Positions 1 to 11,530 are shown, numbered from the stretch's first letter. The stretch is 41,152 nucleotides of DNA from Setaria digitata (GCA_003640385.1 RCAB01000530.1:1-41152), one strand, 5' to 3'. Made by a program: numbers and translations. Notes: generated from the letters alone by a model not told the origin.

Positions 1-282
1 TTTTTTTTTTTGCAATTAACTAATGTCAACTTTTGTTAATTAAAATTTTTTTAAATTTCAGAAATTTCACTGTACATTTTCCGAGCATTAAAACTCGAAA
101 TTGTGACTGTTCATTTTCGGAATCTCCTCCTCACTTTTTTTCCTCCAGTTAACTAATGACAATTTTTGTTAATTAAAATTCTTTTAAATTCTAGAAATTT
201 CATGGTACATTTTTCGAATTAGTTGCTCGCAGTAACTAATTCATTTTGGTGTTATGGCTTTATTCAGGCATTCTAAGAGTTT

Positions 283-467
283 TCATTCAAACTTTTTCAG
301 TCCCTTTTTTCTTCCACAGTTCTCCCTTTGTTTCCTTGCTTCTCCATTAATTCCATTATCATCATTATCACCTCCATCAACATCGCGTGCGCTGTCATCT
401 TCATCATCAATATTATCACGAACAACTACACTGGCAGTATCAGTAACATTACTGCGCATCAATGATT
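283..467 (-). CDS. possible terminal exon, Asp/Asn-rich acidic tail
   Basis: On the minus strand an acceptor-like TGACTTTCAG is followed, in one phase, by 60 open codons ending in TGA. The peptide begins SLMRSNVTDTASVVVRDN, continues through an Asp/Asn/Gly-rich stretch (DDEDDSARDVDGGDNDDNG) and ends in a basic tail (KKGLKKFE). No family is recognised. Just upstream another minus-strand frame starts at an ATG (MLITILVVVTAADDKNDND) and is signal-peptide-like, but it is out of frame with this exon and the gap is too short for a normal intron. Both overlap a GAT/TCA-rich low-complexity tract, which can keep several frames open by chance. It could be the end of a minus-strand gene, a frameshifted small secreted gene, or chance. 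Confidence 0.3.
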
Positions 468-600
468 CTGAAAGTCAGTAACAAATTTCCTGACCGATTG
501 GCTTTCATCATTAGCATCATTACTTCCGCATCATTATCGTTATCATCATTGTCATTCTTGTCATCAGCAGCAGTCACTACTACTAATATCGTTATCAACA
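340..600. repeat. TCA/TTA trinucleotide-rich low-complexity tract
   Basis: Interspersed TCA, TCATTA and TCATCA units (GAT-type triplets on the other strand) dominate this stretch. It explains the Ser-rich reading frame on the plus strand and the Asp-rich frames on the minus strand. Confidence 0.7.
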
Positions 601-2842
601 TTATTCAACTCTCATGAATAAATGAATGCTGAAAGAAGAATTCCTTGGAATATGCCATCATCAAAGCTAAGACTAATTAAATTTGAACCACAAAATTAGT
701 CAGTAAATTCAATCAATCGGAAAGAAATATGTTACTTCATCGTTATCTTCTGATACTGCACTGTTAACGTCTTAGTGATATCGACTGGTCGAGTTAATTA
801 TTCAGTGAAAAAATTAATTGGATTAAAATCACACAAATGTTTCATTGAATTCGCTCAACCAAATGAAGGGAGAAAAGAAATTTATTTTCAGTAATTATCA
901 ATTGTAAAACAATTTCTGATAAATACATGAAAAATGAACCTTTTAAGTGATAAGGAAGAAAATGAAAATATTATTGCTTGGTGAAGTAAAATTTTTAAGA
1001 CGATAAGACAAGTTAGGAAAAGGGAAAAGAATAAAAAATGACGCTTAAATCTGAGATAAAATGGTTAAAAAAGATAAATTTTCTTTCAAAAAAAAAAAAA
1101 AAAAGGAAATAGAAAAAGGAGAAAAATGTATGACAGATGTTTCGTTTTTACGATACTAAATGACCCTCAAGGGGATCATCAAGTTGGTGTATGAGCAAGC
1201 ACAGCTCTAAAATTGCTAAAATTTAAATTTTCTTTTTTATCTTATCTCTGTATGATTCCAAAATAGTTCGGAAAATTTTTACGATTCAAAGAGAAATGAA
1301 GAGGAGAAGGAAATTGAAAAAGCAAGAAATGGAAATGATTGATGAATTTGTTATTATTAAGAGGAAAGAATTTGTAAAAATTGTAAGCAACTTTTCTGTC
1401 AATCCCTCTTGAAATTGGAATACAAATTTCTTTTTTTTCAGCACTTAAATCTTCTCCTGTTTTATATCTGAAAAAAAAAAGAGAAAAAACCTAAATAATA
1501 TAATTTTCGTCTTTTTTTCCCTTTATTTTTCAAGAATATTATTTCATTAATCAATTTGCGCCACTTTTTCGTTTAAAATTTTGTTTTTTGCGATGAATTT
1601 TATCTGAAAAAAAAGCAAAATGACAATGAAATAGAAATTGTTCGTATTTTTTTTTCAGCACTTAAAAGTTAGAAATATTCTGTAGTTTTTTTCTAAACTT
1701 TATTCATCATCACTAATAATATTACTGGTAATTATGTATTTTAAATATATTAAACACTATTACTTTCAGTTCATAGTATATCAAAACTTTATGTTAAATG
1801 GAAACAACTGCTAGTATAAAGTAAGAGGAGAAATGAATAACAGAGTGATAATAATGATAGTGATTGATATGATTTAAACTCCTTTCATACAATCAGTCAA
1901 TTAATTAATTAATAATCTTCTGTTGTTGCACCGTCAAATTCATAGTTGAATTTAATCATTTTTGAAACTCATCACAACTACTGGAAATTTAATAAAATTC
2001 TTTAAAATATATCAAGGTAAAGAGCAGCAATAAATATTATATGATATAAAGTGATTAAAATATAAAATATAAAAGTTAAGACATCATTGCATAAAAATGT
2101 TCATAGAATAAAAAAAAAATGTTTCACTTTACTAAATATAAAGATACATCAATTTTTATATGATATTTTTATATTTCTTTTCCTTCATTTGATGTTTCTT
2201 TCTTTTTTATATTTTTATTTCATATTCTTTCGAATTCGGCTTTAACATATCAAGAATTCAGTCGTCATCCCTTTTCCATTTTAAATTATTTTCGTTTTTG
2301 AATAAATTGAAAGTAATAGTAATCAAACTTAATGAATAAGCGATAACATACATATATAAAATTGAAATTTGATATAAGTGAGGACAAAATTTTTAGACTT
2401 AATCACTTTTTTTACACAAATTTCATTAATTGCTTTTACGCTTCTTACGTAGAAGGAAAAAAAAGGGATTATGAATATTTAGCCAATCTCTTCCTCTCTT
2501 TTTTCCCTTTCTCCCTCCCTCTCCCTTTCTCTCTTTCTCTCTCACTTCACACCATTTCGAATAATTTCCATTTAAATTTCACTATGAAGTAAGGTTTTAG
2601 AAAATTAATAGCTTTTTCATCAAAATTTTGGTACTACTCATAAAGTATTAATGTATAACTGAATAATTCAAATAGCATTTTGTTAAAGTGGGAAGCAAAG
2701 AAGCAATCAACCAGAAAGGTGACAATCGCTAAGATTTCCAGTGAATTGGTCTAAAATTTTAATTAAAACTTTATTTTAGAGAATGTTTAAATTAGTTATG
2801 AATACTTTTTCTCTTGTGCCTTCATTTTGCTTATTTTTTTAG
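468..2842. other. AT-rich non-coding stretch, probably a long intron of the LRR gene
   Basis: No leucine-rich-repeat-coding exon is visible here although the next exon must be preceded by LRRs. The stretch holds A/T homopolymers, a CT-rich tract and short open segments such as one ending near 893 (plus strand, IEFAQPNEGRKEIYFQ then TAA). I judge these chance. I infer that the upstream LRR exons lie left of the window. Confidence 0.5.
2486..2548. repeat. polypyrimidine (CT-rich) tract
   Basis: About 60 bases of almost uninterrupted C and T with CTCTCT and CCCTTT units. It lies roughly 300 bases before the acceptor of the LRRCT exon and has no visible coding role. Confidence 0.75.
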
Positions 2843-3749
2843 GTTATCTTTCGCGGTAATCCGTTAGATTGCACGTGTTACGTGGAAGAATTAAAGCGTC
2901 ACATGTTGGATCGCTATATATATCGACGTGAATTGCAATATGAACATACTTACTGCGTAACTCCTGAACATCTTCAAGGATCACCTGTGTACAGGTAATA
3001 TTTATTATTGTGATACGATTTGAAATCACCGAACTATTGCTGATGAATTTGCAATACTTTTCGGATGAAGTAATTTTTTGATAATAGTTTGTTAAAATCT
3101 ACATGAAAAAGCTAATTTAGCTGCTAATTTTTTTAGCAAAAATTAAAGAATAAAAAAAGTAAAAAATTTTTGTTTTTATCCTAAAGCAATCATTATTCTA
3201 ACAAAAGATGAAAAAAATTTGTATAATTGAAATGAAGGAATTATGAAGAATTCTGATTGTCATTCTAAGAAATTACAGTTCATTTTCAGGATCAATCATG
3301 TGACTGATTGCACATTTCTGTTTGGTGCTCGTTATGGCTTATCACAACTTTCCGAAATTACAATTCTACTTTTATTCCTGATAATTTTTGCTCTATTTAC
3401 TGGCCTGCTAATTTTATTCACGTATAGTCGATTGGATCGTCGACAAAAGGTTCTTCTACTTTCATTTCAACTATTAAGTAAAAAATTTTTACTTACTTTT
3501 CTTTCAGCTCCAAAATTCTTTTGAAAATTGTTTTAAAAAGAAAAGAGTTTTTCAAATTCTTCATTTTTGCAGAAGAAATATGCAGATGTTACACAATCAC
3601 AATCAAGGATAGCATTGACATTATCACAGCATCTCAGTAATTCACCGACATCACTAACCGAACCGCTAACACCGCCACCGGAATCACCGATTTCCGGAAT
3701 TTCAACAAAGATGCCACCACCACCACCGCCGATTTTAACCGGCATCTAA
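2843..3749 (+). CDS. leucine-rich-repeat transmembrane protein, 3' exons (LRRCT + TM + tail)
   Basis: Three exons join in phase: 2843-2994, 3290-3449 and 3573-3749 (stop TAA). The first encodes an LRR C-terminal cap opening FRGNPLDCTCYVEELKRHM, with the CxC pair, a third Cys in TYCVTPEHL and the fourth (TDCTF) in the next exon. This four-cysteine order is typical of LRRCT domains. A membrane helix follows (ITILLLFLIIFALFTGLLIL), then a basic stop-transfer stretch (RLDRRQKKKY) and a Ser/Thr/Pro-rich cytoplasmic tail with PPPPPP ending ILTGI. This predicts a type I cell-surface receptor or adhesion protein. The LRRs and signal peptide are not in the window, so the gene is partial on the left. 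The donor of the middle exon is GTTCTT, unusual but phase-consistent. Which LRR-TM family member it is cannot be told from this part. Confidence 0.8.
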
Positions 3750-6700
3750 TCTCTTTTCCTTCTGTTTTTGTTCATTTGAAAAATTAAATGCAATCCGTCA
3801 AGTAATCTATTTCTGGAATTTATTGTGATTTTGTTCCGTTTTATCCTTGTCCATACGGGTATTATGTGGAATTTTGCAGCACCGTAATTTTGCTTACACC
3901 TAATGAAATAGTAATTAACTCTTCGCCTTTCTTTTCTTAATTTTGAAAAATTTATCGAATGTAGGCATTGATGCTTGATATTTTAATTTCAGTGCAATAA
4001 TTTCTATTGGATTATTTTTCTTCACATTTCCGTATATTTTTTTGAATGCAAAACTCTGACTTATTATTTGAAATTTAATATTTCATTTTTGTACATGAAA
4101 TTAGTGCCACCAATCTGTTCATGAATTCCGATAACTGAATCATTCATTCATCAAGATCACTTACTGCTAACCTAAGAGAGTCATTTACTTGTTGACAAAT
4201 AAGTCTGAATAATATTTCAATAGCAAATTTCGTTCTATTCTGTGCGTCACCCAACAAACTGGTAATTTCAGTTACTTTATGACAGCTTAAAAACGGTTTG
4301 CTTTCTAGTCGAATATTATCTTGTTTCTTGACTGTTCATTACCAGAGACAACTAAGCTTATGGTCGATGGTATCCGGAAAGGTGCCGGAACAGAACGGTT
4401 TAATAATAATACACTCGTGACTTGTGATTCCTGCCGCTTTTTCTTTATTCATCACGTTATTATTTAGTATTTTGATTAAACATTTCGCACCATTTTTAAA
4501 GTGTTTTGTTGCTTTGCGGAAAAAAAGGACTTAAAATAGAATTTAAAAAAACAAGTAGGAATTCGCAAAACTTTTCATCCACCTAAAATTGAGTATTGAT
4601 TAATTTGTTATAAGAAGTATGAACAAAAACTGTAAATTCCATGAACAGCAAATTTTTAGCAATTAAATTGAAGAAAAAAAAAAAAGATTATCGCCAAAAG
4701 TGTAGTAGAATTCATTTCAAATTCTCTATTAAAGTGAGAAGCTAAAAAGTCCTAAATTCGCATTTAAAAAAAGCCTAAATTAACAAAAAAGGCTAAATTA
4801 AACAAAGTTTTTCAGAAGGAATTTAATATTTCGTATTAATTAGCATGTAAATTTCGTGATTTTCGTTGGAATTTCCGACTGGAAAATCCTAGACTTCCCA
4901 TTTCAATTTATTACTAAGAGAAAATCCATAAAAGTTGATCCCTTATGATTTTGATCAACAGTTGAATAATTAAACTGTTATTTTGTCGTAGATAATAAAA
5001 TTAGGTGATTTTAAGGCATAAGAAGTGAGAAAGGAGGAAGAAACTAAAAATTATGATTAAACAAAAATGATTAACAATAGACATTTTGGACAATATTTCG
5101 TAAACAAAATTATCAATCTTAACAAAATTTCACTGAACAATAAATTATTTCGAATGGAATTTGGTTATGTCATAAATAATTTTAGCATTTGGTTTTTGAG
5201 CAACAGAAAAAAAATGAAAAATACAAGATTTTTAGTTTTTTCTATCTAAAAACTTTTTCTATCTTATAAATTTTTTTCCTGTGGACAAATGAGCAGTTGA
5301 AGCCTTAATTACCTTTGTAATATAGATAACAGGTTTATTAATGTGCAAAAAATTTTTGCTTATTTTGGAAATTTGCCTGAAAACATTCGGATCATTGAAT
5401 GTATTAAATTAAGAAGTAACAAATAGAAGCAAATTTACGTCCAAACAAACAGATTTTCATGAATTAAAATTTATGAATTAATGAAAGTGATAGCCTAAAA
5501 AAAATGAAAGATATGATTTTTTCGATAATCGCATTAGATTTCAGAAAAAAAAAAACAAACCATTATACAAAAACTAATAATTTTTTGCAAATTTTATAAT
5601 AAAATTTCTTTTTGCTCCTCTGTAACAAAGATAAAAACAGTCATCTAAGAAATTTGATAAGTTGTCAAAAAAAAAAAAAAAAAAAATCCTTGCGAAATTT
5701 TGTTGCCATAAAATTTGAAAAGGCAAATAAAAATGGAAAAAATTTTGAATAAATAGCTATAATCATCATCTTTGTTAATTTATGGAAAAATATTATTCGT
5801 ATTTCCCTGAATTATATAATAATAAGAGAGAAAAAGCATTTTTATTTTTACTTCCTTATGTTCAAACTGTTTGTTTTCCAAATCTTTTTTTCCACATAAA
5901 TACAAATGAATGTATAATGATAATAGCAATCATGGTCAGTCATAATAATTTATCAATCTTATATAAAAGATCATTCGGAATCGTATTAAAATGAAACTTT
6001 TGAGTTAATACTTAATTCGTTACTCTTATCATATCTCTTCTTAATCCTATAAATAATCAGTTCTTTTATTACGGATACGTCCTGTTTCTTATGATATTGA
6101 TATTGTGAGATAATTAATTGAAGTAACTAATTTGCTGCAACATTGCGATCGATTCAGAACAATTATTATGTATTTATGATAGATTATTGAAATATTGCCT
6201 TTTGATTTTCTTATTCATAATATTTTGTTTTGTCATTTTCAACGCTGTTTTTTAATGCTTTTGTTTTTATGACGAGAAAAAATAGTTATGAGAAGGATTT
6301 AGGAATTTCACATATAATTTAAAGAGGAAGATTTGAAATTTTGATGAAAAAGAAGTTTGCTTTTAAGCATTTTTAAAATTGTTCATTCAGATTCATGGAA
6401 TAAAAATGAATTGTGCTAGGTGATACGGTAAACTTTGGATTATTATCATTTTTCAAATCTAATTTTTAATTGATGTTAAATTTTCGAGACATTTTAATTC
6501 CCAATAGGTAGTATATTTATCATTTTGCAAAACGCTAACTTATCATTAAAGCTTAACTATCTTTTTTCAGTAACTGATGTATATCATTAAAGAAGCATCA
6601 GTATCGCTTAAAACCGATTCTTTACTATTTTCAGTTACAAAAGTTCTCCCAATAAAGTTTCGACGGGATTTCAAGTTAAAGCATAGCATCAAATAATTTT

Positions 6701-7025
6701 GGAAAAAATTTCAAATTTTTAATAATTTAAGGATATACAAATTCTGAAATCTGTAGAAAAGCAATAAACAATATCTTTTTACAGCAAATTAATATGAATA
6801 ATATGAGCTTAAAAATTTGAAAAAAAATTGGAAGTGATATTTAGTTTTTGCATGATACTGATAAATTTAATTTCAGTTCTGAATTATTGCCAATTAAAAT
6901 CTAATTTATCTAACTGAACAACAGTAATCTTCCGTCGTCGTTATTCTCGTGTTTTTTTTTTTTGTCAAAATTTAATCGCAAATTTCAAAAGTCCACAAAT
7001 ATATTTTAGGTAAAGAAACCGAGTG
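3750..7025. other. intergenic AT-rich DNA
   Basis: No convincing exon is seen. A slightly GC-richer segment near 4340-4440 is open in both directions (plus: MVDGIRKGAGTERFNNNT from 4352) but lacks matching splice sites. The rest is A/T homopolymer-rich, including an A-run near 5668-5686. The LRR gene's 3' UTR should lie in the first part, but I see no clear AATAAA close to its stop. Confidence 0.55.
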
Positions 7026-7439
7026 ATGTTCGATATCCTTGATAATATTATTTATATTAAAACACATGAAACAAAGTCACTAAAGCAAAACATTTCAATG
7101 CAAATGCCGAAAATTCATCAATTCTTAATTCATATTTTAATAATAATTGCTGTAACTCAGGTGGTGCCATATACTGTCGGTTCAGGTATCAATCATTTTA
7201 ACATAGAAAGCGCTAACCTACCGTATCATCAATTTTCGAATCAGCCAACATATTTGCACTATTTTCAACCATGCTTGCAACAGTATACACCTATATCACT
7301 TTCACCATATAATTTATTTCAACAAAACCCAATACCGTATCTTTGGCCTTTCAAGCCTTGTCCAGATCAACAGTCAAGCGGAAATATTCCACCTGTGCAA
7401 GAACCGTCGCAAAGTACCAATTTGTTTTCTGTAAAATAA
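7026..7439 (+). CDS. small secreted Gln/Pro/Tyr-rich protein
   Basis: Single-exon frame of 137 codons from ATG 7026, or 111 from ATG 7104. The second start gives a standard signal peptide (MPKIHQFLIHILIIIAVTQV, then a cut near VPYTVGSG). The first adds 26 polar residues and would make a signal anchor. A TATTTTAG acceptor-like site ends at 7009, 16 bases before ATG 7026, which fits trans-splicing. The mature part is rich in Gln, Pro, Tyr, Phe and Asn, with only two Cys (FQPCLQQ and FKPCPDQQ) 37 residues apart. No domain is recognised and it may be lineage-restricted. Codon use is less AT-biased than the flanks, which argues for a real gene. Confidence 0.55.
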   Translation: MFDILDNIIYIKTHETKSLKQNISMQMPKIHQFLIHILIIIAVTQVVPYTVGSGINHFNIESANLPYHQFSNQPTYLHYFQPCLQQYTPISLSPYNLFQQNPIPYLWPFKPCPDQQSSGNIPPVQEPSQSTNLFSVK

Positions 7440-7939
7440 CCATACAAGATAAATTTAAAAATGTTTCCGAAGTGAAAGTTTTGAAGTTCTGAATTTAATT
7501 GAAATTCGAAATCTCTGCTGCGTTCCTGCTCGCTTTTCAGGAGTGGGAGGTTCCGTAATGGTTTATCAACTTATTTTCCGGCCACCATTCACTTGGACCT
7601 TTAATTGCTTTTGTGATTGCGAAGAGTCTGTTATTAACAATTTTCTGGTCAAATTTTGAATCAAAAAACAAGAAAAATGAAATTTCCATTAATATGAAGC
7701 ATTTTTTTTTTTTTTTTTTTGAGGTGAAACTTTATTAACAAATCTTCCTGGCTGATGCCATTTTGTTTCTTAGAATTAGAACAGTTCTTCAGAAATTTTC
7801 TATTCCCTTTTCTACCTCTAAAAACTTTATCACTTCCAGCCATTTTAATTGGTATGATTTAAAACACATTTTTTTAGTTTAATCGATATGATTATAGTTA
7901 TTTATTTAATGCAATTAAAGTATTTTTTTTTAAAAGTAA

Positions 7940-8187
7940 CCTAATTTTCTCAGAAATATTTTAATCATTTTTTAAACATAATTGGTCTAATTTTAAAGGC
8001 ACTTTCATAATTTAGAAATTTTTTTACGGCATATTTTTCAATTTCTAAAAGAAAGAGAAATTNGCCTAATTTTCTCAGAAATACTTTAATCATTTTTTAA
8101 ACATAATTGGTCTAATTTTAAAGGCACTTTCATAATTTAGAAATTTTTTTACGGCATATTTTTCAATTTCTAAAAGAAAGAGAAATT
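7940..8187 (+). repeat. 123-bp direct duplication around a single N (assembly join)
   Basis: Positions 7940-8062 and 8065-8187 are the same 123 bases with one mismatch (T7959/C8084), separated only by N8063 and one extra base. The most economical reading is that two overlapping contig ends were placed side by side without being merged. True sequence here would be about 125 bases shorter. Confidence 0.9.
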
Positions 8188-8248
8188 TACACACATGCCA
8201 TGAGATATTTGTACAGCATGATTTAAAGAAAAAGAATCATTATTAAAT

Positions 8249-9616
8249 ATGACTCTATTTCCTTTTCATTTTTTGTTTTTGATTTTATATACTTATTTAT
8301 TTTTTATTTTGTTCTGTTTTTTGAGAAACACTCTTTATGTTCCACGTATTCCTGGACAACATATGAATTTCATGGATGCTGACGCGTACGTCAAAGCTCA
8401 ACTACGTGAAGCAGTAAGAAAATTTGGTGAAATTGGAAACTTTGAAATATATTTCAAACACAGAAAATTTCTTTATTCATATGTGAACATTAGTGAGGTT
8501 TAAACAAATTCAAGTTTTTATTTAATATTTATTACGGTTAACTGAGCTATAATAATAAAGGATTCGCAACTTTTGTGATCTAGAAAATCAACAAATTCCA
8601 TACTTTTATGTTTACATTTAAAAGGTTAAAAGGTTGCTTTCTAGAACACTTTATGTTATCTAAATTTTTTATTCAATTAATAAGTAATTTAAATTTCTCC
8701 ATTCAACTATTAAAGGTAATAGTTTTCAAATATAAGAAAATATGCATTTATTATCTTATTATAATCATTGATTCATAATACTAAATGCCATAATAAATAC
8801 TTAAAATAGGTAAGAGAAGCATTCCGTTCAATTGGTGTAGCACCGGAAGGACTTATTATTACTACAAGTTTTTGGCCTTATCCAGCATTTATTGTTAACG
8901 ATATTAATATCGCTAAGGCAACTTATATCAAAGGCAAATATTTTTATACACTTTCGAAGAATACATTGGAATTACGATGTGAGGCCAGGGAGATTGCAAC
9001 ATGTGTTAAGAAGGTATAATTAATAAAGTTCTACTTTTAAATATGCTTTTCTCTTAAAATTTGTACTCAATAACTTAAAATAAAAAGCATTTAGAATTAG
9101 AAGTAACGACAATTTCGAATATTAATAATTTAGAATATTTATTGTCATTTTTTTAAACATTCAGCATTAAAAAACAATGATAATTTTTAACTAATTTCGA
9201 ATATTCACTATTAGGAAAAATTAATTTCAAGTGATTACAATGAGAAATAATTTCAAATATTAAGCGCCAAAATAAGAGAGAGATGTTTTAAGAAGAATAA
9301 AGTAGCTTTGAGCGTTTGCAATTAAAAATAATAGTAATTTCAAATTTTCAGCAATATAAAAGAAGATATTTCTGCAGAAATTGTTTTTCAATCTTTAACC
9401 AAATATTAAAATTCAAATACCTAAATTTTTCAGGAGAATTTTAGAACATTTCAAGAAACAGCAACACTCACAATTGATGTTTTAAATGTGCTTTCACAAT
9501 CACAACGACAACAACTTGGAATTGCAATTCAACGATCGTTAGAAAATCGATATGTTGTATTTACTACACCAATTCAGCTACTAGAAGACAGAAATATTCT
9601 ATATCTGGATCCATAA
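8249..9616 (+). CDS. three-exon gene, unknown function, hydrophobic N-terminus
   Basis: Exons 8249-8413, 8810-9013 and 9434-9616 join in phase 0 at both junctions, giving 183 residues. The first donor is GTAAGA and the last acceptor TTTTTCAG. Residues 3-26 are strongly hydrophobic (a signal anchor or signal peptide), followed by LYVPRIPGQHMNFMDADAYV. The junction reads QLREA/VREAFRSIGVAPEG, a continuous amphipathic helix. Later blocks are SFWPYPAFIVNDINIAKATY with two Cys in exon 2 (LRCEAREIATCVKK), and a C-terminal TLTIDVLNVLSQSQRQQL ending NILYLDP. I do not recognise a family. The hydrophobic start is encoded by a T-rich run that also resembles a polypyrimidine tract before TTTTTTGAG (near 8322), so exon 1 could instead begin there with an upstream exon. 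Confidence 0.65.
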
Positions 9617-9716
9617 ATTTAATATTTTTTTCTTATTTTAAATTCGTTTTAGAAAATTTTGAAATTAAGCATTAATTTGTGATAAGTAACAAATTATTTC
9701 TTCCTTCGTTATTTTA

Positions 9717-9734
9717 AATAAAATGCAAAATAAA
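9717..9734 (+). terminator. two AATAAA poly(A) signals
   Basis: AATAAA occurs at 9717-9722 and again at 9729-9734, about 100 bases after the stop codon of the preceding plus-strand gene. Spacing and orientation fit its cleavage and polyadenylation signal. Confidence 0.55.
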
Positions 9735-9780
9735 ACATTTCACCAGGGAAGAACACTAAAAAGTCATTAATATATTTAAG

Positions 9781-9905
9781 CAACTGGAATCCACGTGACC
9801 ATTTTACGGTCATCAGCAGCACACCTGAAGTATCGAATTCTTTTTACGCTGATAGACTATCAAACGGAATTCACGTGACTATTTTACCGTAACCGACAGT
9901 GCGGC
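9781..9905. repeat. pair of degenerate ~40-bp repeats, each with a CACGTG E-box
   Basis: Copies begin at 9781 and 9861, exactly 80 bases apart. They share the pattern CAAnnGGAATnCACGTGAC followed by ATTTTACnGT, roughly 75% identical over the first 37 bases. CACGTG sits at 9792-9797 and 9872-9877. The second copy contains TCACGTGA, the core bound by MITF/TFEB-type bHLH factors (HLH-30 in C. elegans). The first also holds TGACC-N7-GGTCA. They lie 165-290 bases past the stop of the upstream gene, so which gene they would serve is unclear. Confidence 0.55.
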
Positions 9906-11043
9906 AAATTTGTTTCTTACAAATTCTCGATACAGTACGAGTATCAAATCCAAAATATTCCAATAAATACAATTAATAAGTATCGAAATCAATGACTGAA
10001 TAGTGAATTATGTGAGTATTTGAGCAGTTATGTTAAATTTCTTTTTGCAAAAAAAAAAAAGGAAAAATGAATTGTTGAAAAAAGAAAAGTGTCATATGGA
10101 GATGTGAACTACTTCTTACGGTTAACTAATTGATTATCAACTACCTGCTGTACTTTGTCAACCCATATTATTTATTAGTTTTACCCTTCAAAGAAATATT
10201 TCATACCAGCTGTAGATGGATGTTCATTTCGGAACAGAACTTTCATTTCCCAACTTCTCTTTTTTCTTTTTTTTTTTTTTAAACAAAACTTTACAAATAA
10301 ATCTAATAGAATTCTTGCTGTACCATTTCAATGAATCGAATCGATTTTGCTATAGTTCTATTATCAAACTTCTATTATCAGTTCTATTAATATTCTTTGT
10401 TAATTTTTAGACATAAATTAATTATTTCAATCCGATTATTTGCTTACTGATTATTTTACTAAGTAAATGCATAATTTATGCTTTATGGCGAGTCAAGAAA
10501 GAAAAATAAACAATTGGGTACCTATTGTTTATCTGTATAAATATTAATCTAATGCCTTATTTATTTTAAAAAAAGCTTTATTTATTTGCCAAATAAGCTT
10601 AGGTTTTAATTTGTTACTAATTTTACTTATTTTGTTAGCTCACTTCTACACCATTTTTGCATTATTTCGCTATTTATCACACTTTCTAAAATATTTTGGA
10701 CATAAATTAATAACATAAAATATTCCGTCGCATTTTAAACTTCATTGTTACACAGACTGAAATATATTCAATATTGATATTTTTAGAAGAAATTTCGGTT
10801 TTTTGAATCCAAGGCTTTTTTGGGAGGAAAAAAATCAAAAATTGTATCAATTTTTTTATTTGCTCACAATTTTCCAAAATTTGTACTTCAATATCAAAAA
10901 CTTTTATTTAAATTAACGATTAAATCAAATGGATCAGTCCAAAATATCAATGCAGCATGAAACATCGTTTTCAAATCGGTAATGATCCAATCCGATATTT
11001 ACGTTTGTATTTATAGCCATCCCTTAAAGAGCTTACGTAATAC

Positions 11044-11059
11044 ACGCATAATTATGCGT
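11044..11059. repeat. perfect 16-bp palindrome
   Basis: ACGCATAATTATGCGT is a perfect inverted repeat without spacer, in a locally CG-containing patch (11030-11120) with repeated ACGCATA and TACGT words. It could be a homodimeric factor site (TAAT-type core) or chance. Confidence 0.4.
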
Positions 11060-11269
11060 ACATGTTCACAGCCACGCATACACCTGCACATCTGTACGTC
11101 TATATCTTAGAACCGTACACAAAAATGGACGATAAACTCAGCGGGAATGAAATTTTGATTATATTGACAATTTTAAAGTAATTTTTTAATAATCTAAAAT
11201 TTTTTGAAGCCACTTATTTCAACCTTCTAAATGAAATATGAACAATTTCTTAATCAATGAATCTGTGAT

Positions 11270-11530
11270 TTTCCGTTTCACTCAGTCAAGTAATCGGTCT
11301 CATCCGGACCAATTTTCAATTTTGTCCGGTCACTGGTAATTCTGTTTGATCAGTCTACCCGCTTTTCCATTTCTTTATTTGTCCACATGTCACACCTGTC
11401 CGTAATCATTGACAAGACTAAAAAGTGAAATCTTCCCTCCAAAATTTTGTCAGTTTGTTAATGATGTGTGCCGTTTTGCCTTCTGATTCCTGACCTTCTG
11501 AGGTCAATCGACTAAGCAGTGTTTTTAAAT
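11270..11530. other. GC-elevated island with short minus-strand coding-like segments
   Basis: This stretch stands out from its AT-rich surroundings. On the minus strand two coding-like runs appear in different frames. One reads LTSEGQESEGKTAHIINKLT and continues TKFWREDFTF to a stop. The other reads SNRITSDRTKLKIGPDETDY to a stop. A CCGGAC/GTCCGG inverted repeat lies near 11313-11338. No pair of splice sites joins the segments convincingly. It could be a decayed gene, exons of a minus-strand gene I cannot assemble, or a regulatory block. Confidence 0.35.

Noticed and set aside
254..481. Plus-strand Ser/Thr-rich 75-codon frame.
   Set aside because: It is explained by the TCA-type triplet repeat and carries no other signal.
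2844..3029. Minus-strand frame antisense to the LRRCT exon.
   Set aside because: The plus strand encodes a clear four-cysteine LRRCT with consensus splice sites. The antisense frame is a shadow.
7661..7843. Minus-strand basic frame MAGSDKVFRGRKGNRKFLK.
   Set aside because: The start is protein-like, but the frame then runs through a poly-A tract (KKKKKK) into AT-rich sequence, with no splice evidence. Not strong enough to list.
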